Shown here: positions 35,839 to 43,707 of the stretch, piece by piece | Layout of the letters: each line of letters begins with the position of its first letter | Position numbering within the stretch: position 1 is the stretch's first letter | NCBI RefSeq assembly: GCF_024213555.1 | Contig: NZ_JANAVO010000004.1 | Span: forward strand, 310,001-374,000 | Length of the DNA stretch: 64,000 nt | From: Allokutzneria sp. A3M-2-11 16 | Lineage (GTDB): Bacteria > Actinomycetota > Actinomycetes > Mycobacteriales > Pseudonocardiaceae | Direction: 5' to 3' | Position numbers and translations under genes: made by a program | Notes under the pieces: model-generated | Databases searched by the model: none | What the model saw: the letters and a program-made list of their open reading frames with translations, nothing else | Told to the model about the DNA's origin: nothing

Positions 35839-36129
35839 TCAGCAGGGGGGACCAGGAGGGAGCAGCTTGGCGTACACGGGTTGCTGACGCCCGCCGAAGG
35901 CCCCGGAGAGGTCACGCAGACCAGGGCCGACGCACCACACGACCTTGCGCATCTGGAAGGCCGAGTGGATCTCGATCCGCTGCACACCAGGGCCGCAGTT
36001 GTTCCAGTGCAGGTGGTTGTGCGGGCCGTGCGCCCTGATCATCCCGCACGGCAGAGCGCTCGCCGGGGCGGGCGCGGTCAACGCGGCGGCGGCCGCGAGA
36101 ACAAGGGACAGAACGATCCTGACAGACAT
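35839..36129 (-). CDS. Small secreted Cys-containing protein
   Basis: A 96-residue exported protein with signal peptide MSVRIVLSLVLAAAAALTAP and a mature part of about 70 residues with four Cys (LPCGM, NNCGP, VWCVG, GPPC) suggesting two disulfides, and His-rich HGPHNHLHWN. ATG 36129 has AGGA 5 nt before it. It follows the GH16 gene after 11 bp on the same strand, so the two are likely co-expressed. Function unknown. Confidence 0.75.
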   Translation of the reverse strand: MSVRIVLSLVLAAAAALTAPAPASALPCGMIRAHGPHNHLHWNNCGPGVQRIEIHSAFQMRKVVWCVGPGLRDLSGAFGGRQQPVYAKLLPPGPPC

Positions 36130-36140
36130 TTTTCCTCGTT

Positions 36141-36953
36141 TCACGCCGGAAGGGCGTAGACGCGCGTCCAGTCGACCTCATAGACAGCCGACTGCATGTT
36201 CGTGCCGTGGAAGTTGTCCAGCTGAATGGTCTGGTGCATCGACGGGGCGCACTGAATGCACTTGCGGACGCTGTTGGCGCCCCCGGAGAAACGGAACCAC
36301 TCGACGCCGTCCACGAAACCCTTCACGTGGTCCTTCGTCCATTCGACGGCGATGTTGTGCCACTTGCTCAGGTCGACGCCGCACTTCTTGGCGTGCTCCT
36401 GCTGCACGGAGGCGTCCTTCTTGTGCGGGTAGTGGATGAACGCCTCGGCGCACGCCTCACCGGGAGCGCTGTTCTCCAGGTAGTCGTACTCGCCGTCCTC
36501 CGGCCACCTGTTGGAGTCCGGCCACAGGATCAGCAGCGGGTGGTACTGCCTGCCGTTGTCCGAGCTCGTGGCCTGCGAGCGCACCCGCGCCTCCCACCGG
36601 CCGTAGCGCTGGCCGAACTTCGAGGCGAGCCATCCCGAGTCGCCGCCGCTCTCCCCGGTCTGCCGGAGCACGCCGCCCACGACGCGCGTGTTCTCCTCGC
36701 ACCGCTTGCCGTTGCCCGCGTGGCCGGGCCAGCACTTGCCGACCCCGCCACCGGCGAGGCTCCACTTCGCCGCGTCCGGCACCGCGGGGCTCTGGGCCGA
36801 GCCGTAGTTGAACTCGTCGGACCCCTGCGGAAGGGGGTTCCCCCAGCCGTAGCGGCCTGCGGCGGTGTCCACGGCGGGCGCGGCGGCGGCGGCCACCGTG
36901 GTGGTCACCAGCAGCACCGCCGCCCCCCAGCTCGCGAGCCATTGAAGTCGCAT
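36141..36953 (-). CDS. Secreted GH16 family glycosidase
   Basis: A 270-residue secreted beta-glucanase-fold hydrolase. Signal peptide MRLQWLASWGAAVLLVTTTV with cleavage after AAAA. The GH16 catalytic motif is GEYDYLENS (ExDxxE: nucleophile, helper Asp, acid/base), flanked by FGQRYGRWEARVR before and HNIAVEWTKDHVKGFVDGV after. Acts on a beta-1,3- or beta-1,3/1,4-linked glucan or galactan outside the cell. ATG 36953 with GGAGG at 5 nt. A 28-bp interrupted palindrome just upstream is a probable operator. Confidence 0.9.
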   Translation of the reverse strand: MRLQWLASWGAAVLLVTTTVAAAAAPAVDTAAGRYGWGNPLPQGSDEFNYGSAQSPAVPDAAKWSLAGGGVGKCWPGHAGNGKRCEENTRVVGGVLRQTGESGGDSGWLASKFGQRYGRWEARVRSQATSSDNGRQYHPLLILWPDSNRWPEDGEYDYLENSAPGEACAEAFIHYPHKKDASVQQEHAKKCGVDLSKWHNIAVEWTKDHVKGFVDGVEWFRFSGGANSVRKCIQCAPSMHQTIQLDNFHGTNMQSAVYEVDWTRVYALPA

Positions 36954-36973
36954 GTAGCCTCCCCAACATTCCG

Positions 36974-37001
36974 TGCATCGATTTACCAGTACATCGATGC
37001 A
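36974..37001. promoter_or_regulatory. Interrupted palindrome upstream of GH16 gene
   Basis: TGCATCGAT and ATCGATGCA form 9-bp perfect arms separated by TTACCAGTAC, 21 bp upstream of the GH16 start codon. It is a likely operator, positioned to affect the GH16 promoter. The gap of 333 bp from 36954 to 37286 holds this, the lanA palindrome at 37239 and no credible gene. Confidence 0.6.
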
Positions 37002-37238
37002 GTACGGTAGGGTCACCTCGGCGCGCAGTCAATGACGAATCCCGGACCCGAATGCGGGTCATTCGACCCGCAGGCACTTCGAGATGTCGAATGGCGACAC
37101 CACCATCGCGGCGGGTCACCCCGGGGCGATTCCTGCTGCTCCGCGCCGATTTCGCCGGAAGCGGGCGCCGAATAGGCCCATGGTGAAACTTGTTCAGCTG
37201 CCGCCGGCGTTCTTGCCCGCGCCGATCCGCCACTGCCA

Positions 37239-37251
37239 TGCTGATTCAGCA
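37239..37251. promoter_or_regulatory. Palindrome upstream of the lanthipeptide precursor
   Basis: TGCTGATTCAGCA is symmetrical about one central base and lies 36 bp before the precursor ATG. It may be an operator of the lanA-lanM unit. No regulator gene is adjacent. Confidence 0.4.
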
Positions 37252-37286
37252 GTATCCGAAAAGTGATTACGCGAGGTGAGTTCCGG

Positions 37287-37463
37287 ATGCCTATTCAGCT
37301 GTGCACTCCTTCGAATGACGGGCTGACCGCGGCGGGAAATGTGGAAGCTGAACTGTCCGTACTGGACGTCATGGACGGCGGGGCGCCGGTGGATGCCGCT
37401 TTCACCTTTCCCAGCATTCGTTCCATGATGCCCATCGGCTGCTGCTCGCTCGCCGATTTCTGA
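37287..37463 (+). CDS. lanA: Class II lanthipeptide precursor
   Basis: A 58-residue peptide directly before lanM. The leader (residues 1-32) has ELSVLDVMDGG, the acidic double-glycine motif of class II leaders. The predicted core starts after Gly32: APVDAAFTFPSIRSM then MPIGCCSLADF (26 residues). It holds one Thr, three Ser and two adjacent Cys, so at most two (methyl)lanthionine rings, both ending at the CC pair. The core matches no lanthipeptide I know. ATG 37287 has GAGGTGAG 8 nt upstream; an ATT-to-GTG extension to 37263 adds a leader-unlike start. lanM follows after 3 bp. No protease-transporter gene is near. Confidence 0.8.
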   Translation: MPIQLCTPSNDGLTAAGNVEAELSVLDVMDGGAPVDAAFTFPSIRSMMPIGCCSLADF

Positions 37464-37466
37464 CAG

Positions 37467-40400
37467 ATGTTCGACGTTCGAGAGCGCGGTGGCGCGCCGT
37501 CGTGGGACGAGCCGTCCGTGATCGACTCCGAGGATCGCTACCGCGCTCTCGGTCAGCGCCTGACCGACCGGCGGGCCACACCGTTCGCCACCCTCGCCGA
37601 GCCGCTCGTGGCCTGGGCGCACGAACGGCTCGCCGTGCCGTGGCGCACCGCCGGGCCGCACGCGCACCGGCTGCCCGCCCCTCGGCAGTGGGCCCGGCTG
37701 CTCCTGCCCGACCTGGCCCGGCGGCTCAACGGCATGGCGCAGCGCACCTGCCTGGTCGAGCTGGCGCACGCCCGCGATCACGACCTGCTCGCCGGGGACA
37801 GCGGCGAGGTCCGCTTCGAATCCTTCCTCGACTGGCTGTCCGAACCGGACAACCGCCGAGCGGTGCTGGCCCGCCACCCCGTGCTGGCCAAGCAGTTCGC
37901 GGTGGTCGCCAGGCTCTGGCTGGACCAGGCCGCCGAGTTCTCCGAGCGGCTGGCCGACGACCTCCCCGCGCTGGTCGAGCACTTCGCCGGGGGAACCGAT
38001 CCGGGCGCCGTCTCCACCGTCCACATGGGACTCGGCGATCCGCACGGCGGGGGTCGCACCGTCTGCTCGGTGCGCTTCGAGAGCGGTCTCGGCTGCGTGT
38101 ACAAACCCAGGTCGCTGGCCACCGACGTGCATTTCCGGGCGCTGGTGGACTGGCTCGACGAACGCCTCGACGGTCCGGCGCTGCCGACGATCCGCTGCCT
38201 GGACCGGGGCTCGCACGGCTGGGCGGAGTTCGTCGAGGCCGCCGACTGCGCGCCCGGCGAACCCGCGAAGCGCCTTTTCCGGCGGTACGGCGGCCTGATG
38301 GCCGTCCTCCACCTCGTGCACGCCGGGGACTGCCACGTCGAGAACATGATCGTCGCCGGGGAACACCCGTACCTGATCGACCTCGAAACGGTCTTCCAGC
38401 CGCACATCACCTCGCTGCGCTCCGGCTCCAGCTCGGCGGCGGAGATGGCCGCGGCCGCGATGTGCGAGGGCTCCGTCCTGTTCAGCGGGCTGCTGCCGAC
38501 CGGCGCCCGCCCGGCCGACGCGATGGATCCGGCCGGGCTCGGATCGTCTGCGGTGGCGCCGAAGCCGGGCTCTGGGCTACCCCAGGCGGCCATCGTGGAC
38601 GCGGGCACCGACCGGATGCGCATCGAGATCTCCACGCGGAACAAGAAGATCGTGCAGCGCCCGGAAGCCCGGTGGCGCCCCATCGATCACCTGCACGACA
38701 TCGAGGCAGGTTTCACCGATGCCTACAGGGTTTTCGTCGATCACCGTGCCGAACTGGCCGCCGCGGACGGCCCGCTCGCCGCGTTCTCGGCCGACCGCGT
38801 TCGCTGCATCGTGCGGGACACGACGGTCTACGGGTTGTTGCTGTCCACCTCCTTCCACCCGGGCCTGTTGTGCGGCACGGAGGACCGGGAGCGGCACTTC
38901 GATCGGCTCCACCGCGACATCGCCCGGCGACCGGGCTTGGCCGCGTTCGTCGAAGCCGAACGGAAAGACTTGTGGCGCAATGACATTCCGCTGTTCACCG
39001 TGGGCGTCAGCGGCGGTCCGGTCCGCGCCGCGGACGGCGATCCGCTGCGCGGGGTGACCGTGCGGCCCGGCATGGACATCGCGCACGAGGTGCTCGACCG
39101 GCTGGGGCCCGACGATCTGGAGTTGCAGACCTGGCTGATCCGCACGGCGGTCACGTCCGAGACGATCCGCTCGGAACTGACTGTCGCACACCAACGACAC
39201 GAATCAGCCCCCGCCGCGCATCCCGTCGACCGAACCCGGCTCGCCGACGCGGCGGACGCGATCGCGGAGCGGGTCGCCGCGCTGGCGATCAGCGCCGATG
39301 ACGAGGCGGTGTGGCTGGGCTGTTCGACCGGCCGCAGCGGCAACTACTCGGTCGGCCTCCTCGGCAACGGGTTCTACGACGGCCTGACCGGGATCGCCAC
39401 GTTCCTCGCGCAGCACGGCACAGTGCGCGGTTCAGCGGAGTCCCTGCGCTTGGCCGCCGCAGCTGCTCGCGCCGCCGTTCGCCAGGTTTCCCGCTCGGCG
39501 AACAGCACAGGGGTGGGGTTGCAGGGCGCCGGAGGCATCGTCTACGGGCTCGCCCAGCTGCATTCCCTTCTACCGAGCCAAGATCTGCTCGATCACGCCG
39601 TTGAGCTGACGGAGTGGCTTCGCACGAACGTCGCCTCCGACGAGCAGTTCGATGTCCTGAGCGGAGCCGCAGGCGCGATCTTCGGGCTCGCCGCATTGCA
39701 CCGTGTGCGGCCGGAAGGCGTTGTGCGGGACGCGATCGCCGCAGCGGCTGACCGGCTCGTTTCAGCGCAACGCCCGAGTGCGGTTGGAGCCGCCTGGACG
39801 TCCGCCCTGATCGGCGAGCTGGGCGTGGCCACGCAACCACTCGGCGGGTTCGCCCACGGAACCTCCGGCATCGCAGCCGCCTTGGCTGTCGCTGCCGATG
39901 TGCTCGGCGATGCGCGTTATGAGGCCGCGATGCGCGCTGGCTTGGCCTATGAGGCGCACCTGTTCGACGCGGAGGCCGGTGACTGGAGGGATGTGCGCCG
40001 CGATGTCGGCACCGATCTCGTTGTCACACTGGAGTCCGGGCGCTCCGTCACGTGGTGCCACGGCGCGCCCGGAATCGGCATCGCCCGGCACATCGTCCTC
40101 GACGTCGTCGACGAACCGGCGTGGCGTGACGACCTGAACACCGCCACGGCGGTCACGCTGCGCTCCGGGTTCGGCAGTGATCATTCGCTGTGCCACGGTG
40201 ATCTCGGCAATCTCGACTTCCTCCTGCTCTCCGCGCGCGGAGACACCGAGGTCATTCATCGGCACGCCGCGGGTGTGCTGGACGGAGTCGACGAGCACGG
40301 ATGGCGCTGTGGCCTGCACCCGAACCTGGTCGGCACGGGCCTGTTCACCGGCCTCGCCGGAATCGGCTACGGCTTGCTGCGCCTGCTCGAACCCGAGACG

Positions 40401-40472
40401 GTGCCCTCGGTCCTCGCGCTCGAACCACCGAACCTCTCGACCAAGTGCTCCCGACCTGCCGGTGGTTCGTAG
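37467..40472 (+). CDS. lanM: Class II lanthipeptide synthetase
   Basis: A 1001-residue bifunctional LanM. The N-terminal kinase-like dehydratase (about 1-600) phosphorylates and eliminates Ser/Thr; visible are VYKPRSLATDVHF, LHLVHAGDCHVENMIV (catalytic HxxN region) and YLIDLETVFQPH. The C-terminal LanC-like cyclase has the zinc ligands Cys864 (WCHGAPGIG), Cys909 and His910 (LCHGDLGN), so both activities look intact. It acts on the 58-residue precursor just upstream; the short gap and weak Shine-Dalgarno suggest translational coupling. The 3' end overlaps a convergent SnoaL-like gene by 106 bp. Confidence 0.95.
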   Translation: MFDVRERGGAPSWDEPSVIDSEDRYRALGQRLTDRRATPFATLAEPLVAWAHERLAVPWRTAGPHAHRLPAPRQWARLLLPDLARRLNGMAQRTCLVELAHARDHDLLAGDSGEVRFESFLDWLSEPDNRRAVLARHPVLAKQFAVVARLWLDQAAEFSERLADDLPALVEHFAGGTDPGAVSTVHMGLGDPHGGGRTVCSVRFESGLGCVYKPRSLATDVHFRALVDWLDERLDGPALPTIRCLDRGSHGWAEFVEAADCAPGEPAKRLFRRYGGLMAVLHLVHAGDCHVENMIVAGEHPYLIDLETVFQPHITSLRSGSSSAAEMAAAAMCEGSVLFSGLLPTGARPADAMDPAGLGSSAVAPKPGSGLPQAAIVDAGTDRMRIEISTRNKKIVQRPEARWRPIDHLHDIEAGFTDAYRVFVDHRAELAAADGPLAAFSADRVRCIVRDTTVYGLLLSTSFHPGLLCGTEDRERHFDRLHRDIARRPGLAAFVEAERKDLWRNDIPLFTVGVSGGPVRAADGDPLRGVTVRPGMDIAHEVLDRLGPDDLELQTWLIRTAVTSETIRSELTVAHQRHESAPAAHPVDRTRLADAADAIAERVAALAISADDEAVWLGCSTGRSGNYSVGLLGNGFYDGLTGIATFLAQHGTVRGSAESLRLAAAAARAAVRQVSRSANSTGVGLQGAGGIVYGLAQLHSLLPSQDLLDHAVELTEWLRTNVASDEQFDVLSGAAGAIFGLAALHRVRPEGVVRDAIAAAADRLVSAQRPSAVGAAWTSALIGELGVATQPLGGFAHGTSGIAAALAVAADVLGDARYEAAMRAGLAYEAHLFDAEAGDWRDVRRDVGTDLVVTLESGRSVTWCHGAPGIGIARHIVLDVVDEPAWRDDLNTATAVTLRSGFGSDHSLCHGDLGNLDFLLLSARGDTEVIHRHAAGVLDGVDEHGWRCGLHPNLVGTGLFTGLAGIGYGLLRLLEPETVPSVLALEPPNLSTKCSRPAGGS

Positions 40473-40810
40473 GGCTCGGGCCAATAATCGGTGATACGGC
40501 TGATCAACCCGTCCTCATCCAGCTCGAACCACACACAGGCGTCCATGCGTTCCTCGCCGACGCGCGCGTCGATCCACGCCGCGGCGGTCCGGCCATCGGC
40601 CACGATTCGCCGGGTGAGCAGGTGCCAGTCGCCGGGGTACTCCACGTTGAAGCGCAGCAACCCCGCCCTTCCCCGGATTCGCTCGCGCGTCTGCGGCATC
40701 TCGTACAGCACGTCCTCGTGCAGCAGGCCGCCGAGGGCATCCCAGTCCCGCGCCTCGGCGCTGGTGACATACCGCTGGACGACCTGCCGCGTCCGGTCCG
40801 TCTCATCCAT
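40367..40810 (-). CDS. SnoaL/NTF2-like protein
   Basis: A 147-residue alpha+beta barrel protein of the NTF2-like group. The N-terminal helix has RTRQVVQRYVTSAEARDWDAL, followed by ACVWFELDEDGLISRITDYW near residue 100. Members are isomerases, cyclases or binding proteins in secondary metabolism. The last 24 codons or so, antisense to the end of lanM, form a low-complexity Arg/Ser tail that may be an overlap extension. Third gene of the kinase/HopA1 operon, so possibly part of peptide maturation. Confidence 0.82.
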   Translation of the reverse strand: MDETDRTRQVVQRYVTSAEARDWDALGGLLHEDVLYEMPQTRERIRGRAGLLRFNVEYPGDWHLLTRRIVADGRTAAAWIDARVGEERMDACVWFELDEDGLISRITDYWPEPYEPPAGREHLVERFGGSSARTEGTVSGSSRRSKP

Positions 40811-40847
40811 GCCCGGCAAGCTACAACCGCCCACCGACAATCAGTTC

Positions 40848-41744
40848 TCAGCGTTCGCCACAGGGGGTCAGCGGATCGAAACCAGCCTGCCAGCACGCCA
40901 ACGCGACCTGGTCCGCGGTACTCGATCCCAGGCTGAGCAGCCCGTCGGCCACGGCCTGCGCGCGGTGCTCGCCGAAGCTCAACCGCCTGCCCTCCGCAGG
41001 CCGCGGTTGTTCCCACGCCGCGGCCACACCCGGCGCCAACTGTTGGGTGAACGGCGAGGTCGACTCGCCCAGCCCGGGATGCGCACGGAGCCGCTCGGCG
41101 AGGGATTCCGCGCTCCCCCAAGCATTTCCGGGCAGGTACACCACAAGTGCGTCATGGCGCGGGTAGAGCGCGGGAACGCTCAAGACCTTGGCGTAGTAAT
41201 GGAGGTTGCGGGTTTCCAAGTGCCCCAACGCAACCCGCCACACGTCCACTGCGGACAGCGGGTCCTTCAGGTGCCCGTAAACCCGCAGGACCTGCGGTTC
41301 CGGTCCCGTTCCGCGTGATCCGTACGCCAGGAAGAATCCCGGCGAGAGCGCGGGCCTGCCCGGCGGCAGTCCGAGCGCGACCCGCTTCCCGGTGCCGCGC
41401 AACACCGAACGCGGAACCCTGACCGCGATGCCGGTGAGCTCCACGAGCGCGGATTCCTCGCTCAGCTTGAGCACAACCGCCTCATCCAGCGTCTCCTGGT
41501 ACGGGATCGCCTCGGCGAAATCCCGCTCCAGCGCCGAATCCCGCAACGACACCGGCGTGTCGTCGTCCTCCGGCGGCCTTCCCTGGTGGAACACCTCGTA
41601 GATCGCGTGGCGCAGCCGCGAGCGCAACTCCGCGCGGCTGTCGGCGGTCACCGAACGGCCCGCCACCGACGCGGTCAGCGCATCATGGTCCACCGAGATC
41701 TTGTCGAGCACCGCAGCCAATTCAGGCGCCAGCTCACCGGTCAT
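40848..41744 (-). CDS. lxmY: HopA1-domain protein, LxmY-type dehydration lyase
   Basis: A 298-residue protein matching the T3SS-effector HopA1 family, whose bacterial members pair with an APH-fold kinase in class V lanthipeptide and thioamitide pathways. There the kinase phosphorylates Ser/Thr and the HopA1 protein removes phosphate to give dehydroamino acids. Visible are FFLAYGSRG, LRVYGHLKDPLSAVDVW and the HYYAKVLSVPALYPRHDALVVYL core. Four-base overlap with the kinase gene upstream. Role inferred from that pairing. Confidence 0.85.
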   Translation of the reverse strand: MTGELAPELAAVLDKISVDHDALTASVAGRSVTADSRAELRSRLRHAIYEVFHQGRPPEDDDTPVSLRDSALERDFAEAIPYQETLDEAVVLKLSEESALVELTGIAVRVPRSVLRGTGKRVALGLPPGRPALSPGFFLAYGSRGTGPEPQVLRVYGHLKDPLSAVDVWRVALGHLETRNLHYYAKVLSVPALYPRHDALVVYLPGNAWGSAESLAERLRAHPGLGESTSPFTQQLAPGVAAAWEQPRPAEGRRLSFGEHRAQAVADGLLSLGSSTADQVALACWQAGFDPLTPCGER

Positions 41745-42784
41745 GCCGTCCCCAGACCGATGACCTCAACGAAGCGATCCGGGTCCAGCAGGAGTTTGCG
41801 GCCGATACCCGCCCCCGCGGGCTGCCCCGCCGCGGTCACGCGGTCGAACACGTGCCACCCCGCGAACGCGGTCGCGCGCTCGGCGAGCCCGTCCTCGACC
41901 TCGCCCCTCGCGGCGCGGTAGCCCGCCCAGAACGCGTTGACGACCGGGCGGACCTCACGCGTCCGCTGGATGATGTCGTTGTGCGACAAGGAAGTCTCGG
42001 CCACCTGCCGGTCCGGCCCGGTGATCCCGAGCACCGCGCGCAACAGCCACTGGCCGACGAAGGCGCCTACGTCCACCGCCGGGTCGGCGAGCCCGAACTC
42101 CTCCCAGTCGGTGAGGTACACGGTGTCCCCGGCGACCTGGAGCTGGTCCAGGCGCAGGTCTCCGTGCACCGGCCGGAGCACGACCACCGAATCCTGTCCT
42201 GCCAACGCGTCCAACGCGGCGCGCAGCGGCCGGTCGTGCCGGACCAGCCGCCACACCTCCAGCTCCGCCCCCGTCGCCTCCAAGTACACCGGCAGGGGAA
42301 GTCCGTCGAAGAGCCGCACGATACTGCCGAGGATCGGAACCTCCTCGTGCGCAACGACTTCCGGCGTCGGCGCCCACCCGTGCAGTTCACCGATCGCCAG
42401 CCCCGTCGCTTCCGCGGCGGCGCTGCCGAAGCGCCCGTCGTCGGCCAGTTCGTCGCCGGGGACGCAGTCCCGCAGCAGCCGCGTGACGTGCAGGCCCGCG
42501 CCCTCGTCCCAGCCCAGGCAGCTCGGCGTGCGCAGGTGCTTCGGCGCGTGCCCCGACGCGAACAGCTCGAAGGCCACCGCCCGGTGCATCCCGCCCTCCG
42601 AGGTCCGCTTGACGAAGACCTCCGCGCCGCTGGTCGTCGGCCCGGCCCAGTTGTCGTTGCGGCCCGGGAACGACACCGCGCCGTCGTCCACCGCCTCACC
42701 CAGCCCGAGCCGGTCGAACAGCTCGCGGGTGACCGGCTCGGCGATCACCGGGTTCGGCGTCCGCATTTTTACGGACGAGTTCAT
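41741..42784 (-). CDS. lxmK: APH-fold kinase, class V lanthionine synthetase LxmK type
   Basis: A 347-residue protein with the aminoglycoside-phosphotransferase fold. It has the catalytic loop LRPVHGDLRLDQLQV and the metal site LTDWEEFGLADP. Members beside HopA1 proteins form LxmK/TvaC kinases that phosphorylate Ser/Thr of a precursor peptide. ATG 42784 with GGGGGGAAT upstream. It is the first gene of an operon (kinase, HopA1, SnoaL) convergent with lanA-lanM, placing two separate dehydration systems within 6 kb. No own precursor peptide is seen in the 184 bp upstream. Confidence 0.87.
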   Translation of the reverse strand: MNSSVKMRTPNPVIAEPVTRELFDRLGLGEAVDDGAVSFPGRNDNWAGPTTSGAEVFVKRTSEGGMHRAVAFELFASGHAPKHLRTPSCLGWDEGAGLHVTRLLRDCVPGDELADDGRFGSAAAEATGLAIGELHGWAPTPEVVAHEEVPILGSIVRLFDGLPLPVYLEATGAELEVWRLVRHDRPLRAALDALAGQDSVVVLRPVHGDLRLDQLQVAGDTVYLTDWEEFGLADPAVDVGAFVGQWLLRAVLGITGPDRQVAETSLSHNDIIQRTREVRPVVNAFWAGYRAARGEVEDGLAERATAFAGWHVFDRVTAAGQPAGAGIGRKLLLDPDRFVEVIGLGTA

Positions 42785-42968
42785 GATTCCCCCCAGAATC
42801 GTGACCGAAAGCCCGGCTGGACCCGAGTTTAGACACACGGAAAGAGCGCGATGCAGGCGCAAAAATGATGAATTCCGATCATCAAGTTTGCGCCGAATCG
42901 CCGACGATCTCAATCACGGCGGAAGCCCGCACCACCGTTGAGCAGCACCCCAACCCGAGCAGGCGTCT

Positions 42969-43424
42969 GTGGCGAGACGAAGAAGGCGACCGTCCGTGTC
43001 GGTACGGACGGCGCTGACCTGGCTCATGATCATGTTCGCCGTGTTCTGCTACTGGCGCATCGATGCCGGTGACACCTCGGGGGCGATGCGCTTCGGGACG
43101 GTCGGGGCCATGTGCGGATTCCTGCTGTACGGCTTCGCGCTGCGGGTGCAGTGCCGCGTCACCACGACCAACAGCGGCCGACCCTGCAAGTCCTTCGGGC
43201 GAGGGGTGTTCCTGGGCTGCCACCACCACCGCTGGGAGAAGTTCCAGGCCCGTTTCGGGAGGCATCCGGTGGTCCGGCGAGCCCCAGGCGGTCCCCGGCC
43301 CACCGAGCGAGTCACCGCGGTGGACGAGGGCAGACGGGAACGCATCAACTTCTGGGTGCCGATCGTGGCGCTCCTCGTCGCCACGATCTCGATGATCACC
43401 GACGTGCACGGCCTGTTCGACTAG
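42969..43424 (+). CDS. Small membrane protein of unknown function
   Basis: A 151-residue protein with basic N-terminus MARRRRRPSVSVRT and three predicted membrane helices: LTWLMIMFAVFCYWRI, FGTVGAMCGFLLYGFAL and, at the C-terminus, FWVPIVALLVATISMI. The middle loop has Cys/His-rich SGRPCKSFGRGVFLGCHHHRWEKF that might bind metal. No known domain. GTG 42969. It is divergent from lxmK and followed by two palindromic repeats. Confidence 0.75.
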   Translation: MARRRRRPSVSVRTALTWLMIMFAVFCYWRIDAGDTSGAMRFGTVGAMCGFLLYGFALRVQCRVTTTNSGRPCKSFGRGVFLGCHHHRWEKFQARFGRHPVVRRAPGGPRPTERVTAVDEGRRERINFWVPIVALLVATISMITDVHGLFD

Positions 43425-43455
43425 CCGCATCCTGTGCTGAGGTAGCCGAAGATCT

Positions 43456-43592
43456 CCCGTTTCGTACTCTTGCCGGGATTTGGGAGCGCTCTCTTCCCCG
43501 TTATGAGTACGAAACGGGGTTCTCTAGGTTGCGTCCACCGCAGGTTGGGTGCGGGGGCGGTGGGGATGCATGGGCACAGCTTACGTGGTGTG
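43456..43592. repeat. Palindromic repeat, copy 4, with extended flank
   Basis: The 63-bp palindrome (43456-43518) equals copy 3 read on the other strand except for two bases near the centre. The next 74 bp (43519-43592) also match, ending TTACGTGGTGTG. It lies between convergent genes, in a gap of 283 bp shared with copy 5. Nothing else is seen in this gap. Confidence 0.9.
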
Positions 43593-43648
43593 CACGGGCA
43601 GCGGGGGCTTGCAGGGCAAGGACTACGCGCTGTCCTGGAGGTGGTCAG

Positions 43649-43699
43649 CCCGTTTCGTACTCATAACGGGGTTCGAGCCCGCTATGAGTACGAAACGGG
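43649..43699. repeat. 51-bp shortened palindromic repeat, copy 5
   Basis: The same arms as the other copies (CCCGTTTCGTACTCATA... with 20 of 21 complementary) but the 12-bp GGGAGCGCTC centre is missing and replaced by GTTCGAG. It is 130 bp from copy 4 and 8 bp from the end of the acyltransferase gene. Confidence 0.85.
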
Positions 43700-43707
43700 G
43701 GAAACCG

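Noticed and set aside
42829-42882. 17-residue Cys-rich peptide on the minus strand upstream of lxmK
   Set aside because: Considered as a class V precursor, but it has no leader, no Shine-Dalgarno sequence and too few Ser/Thr.
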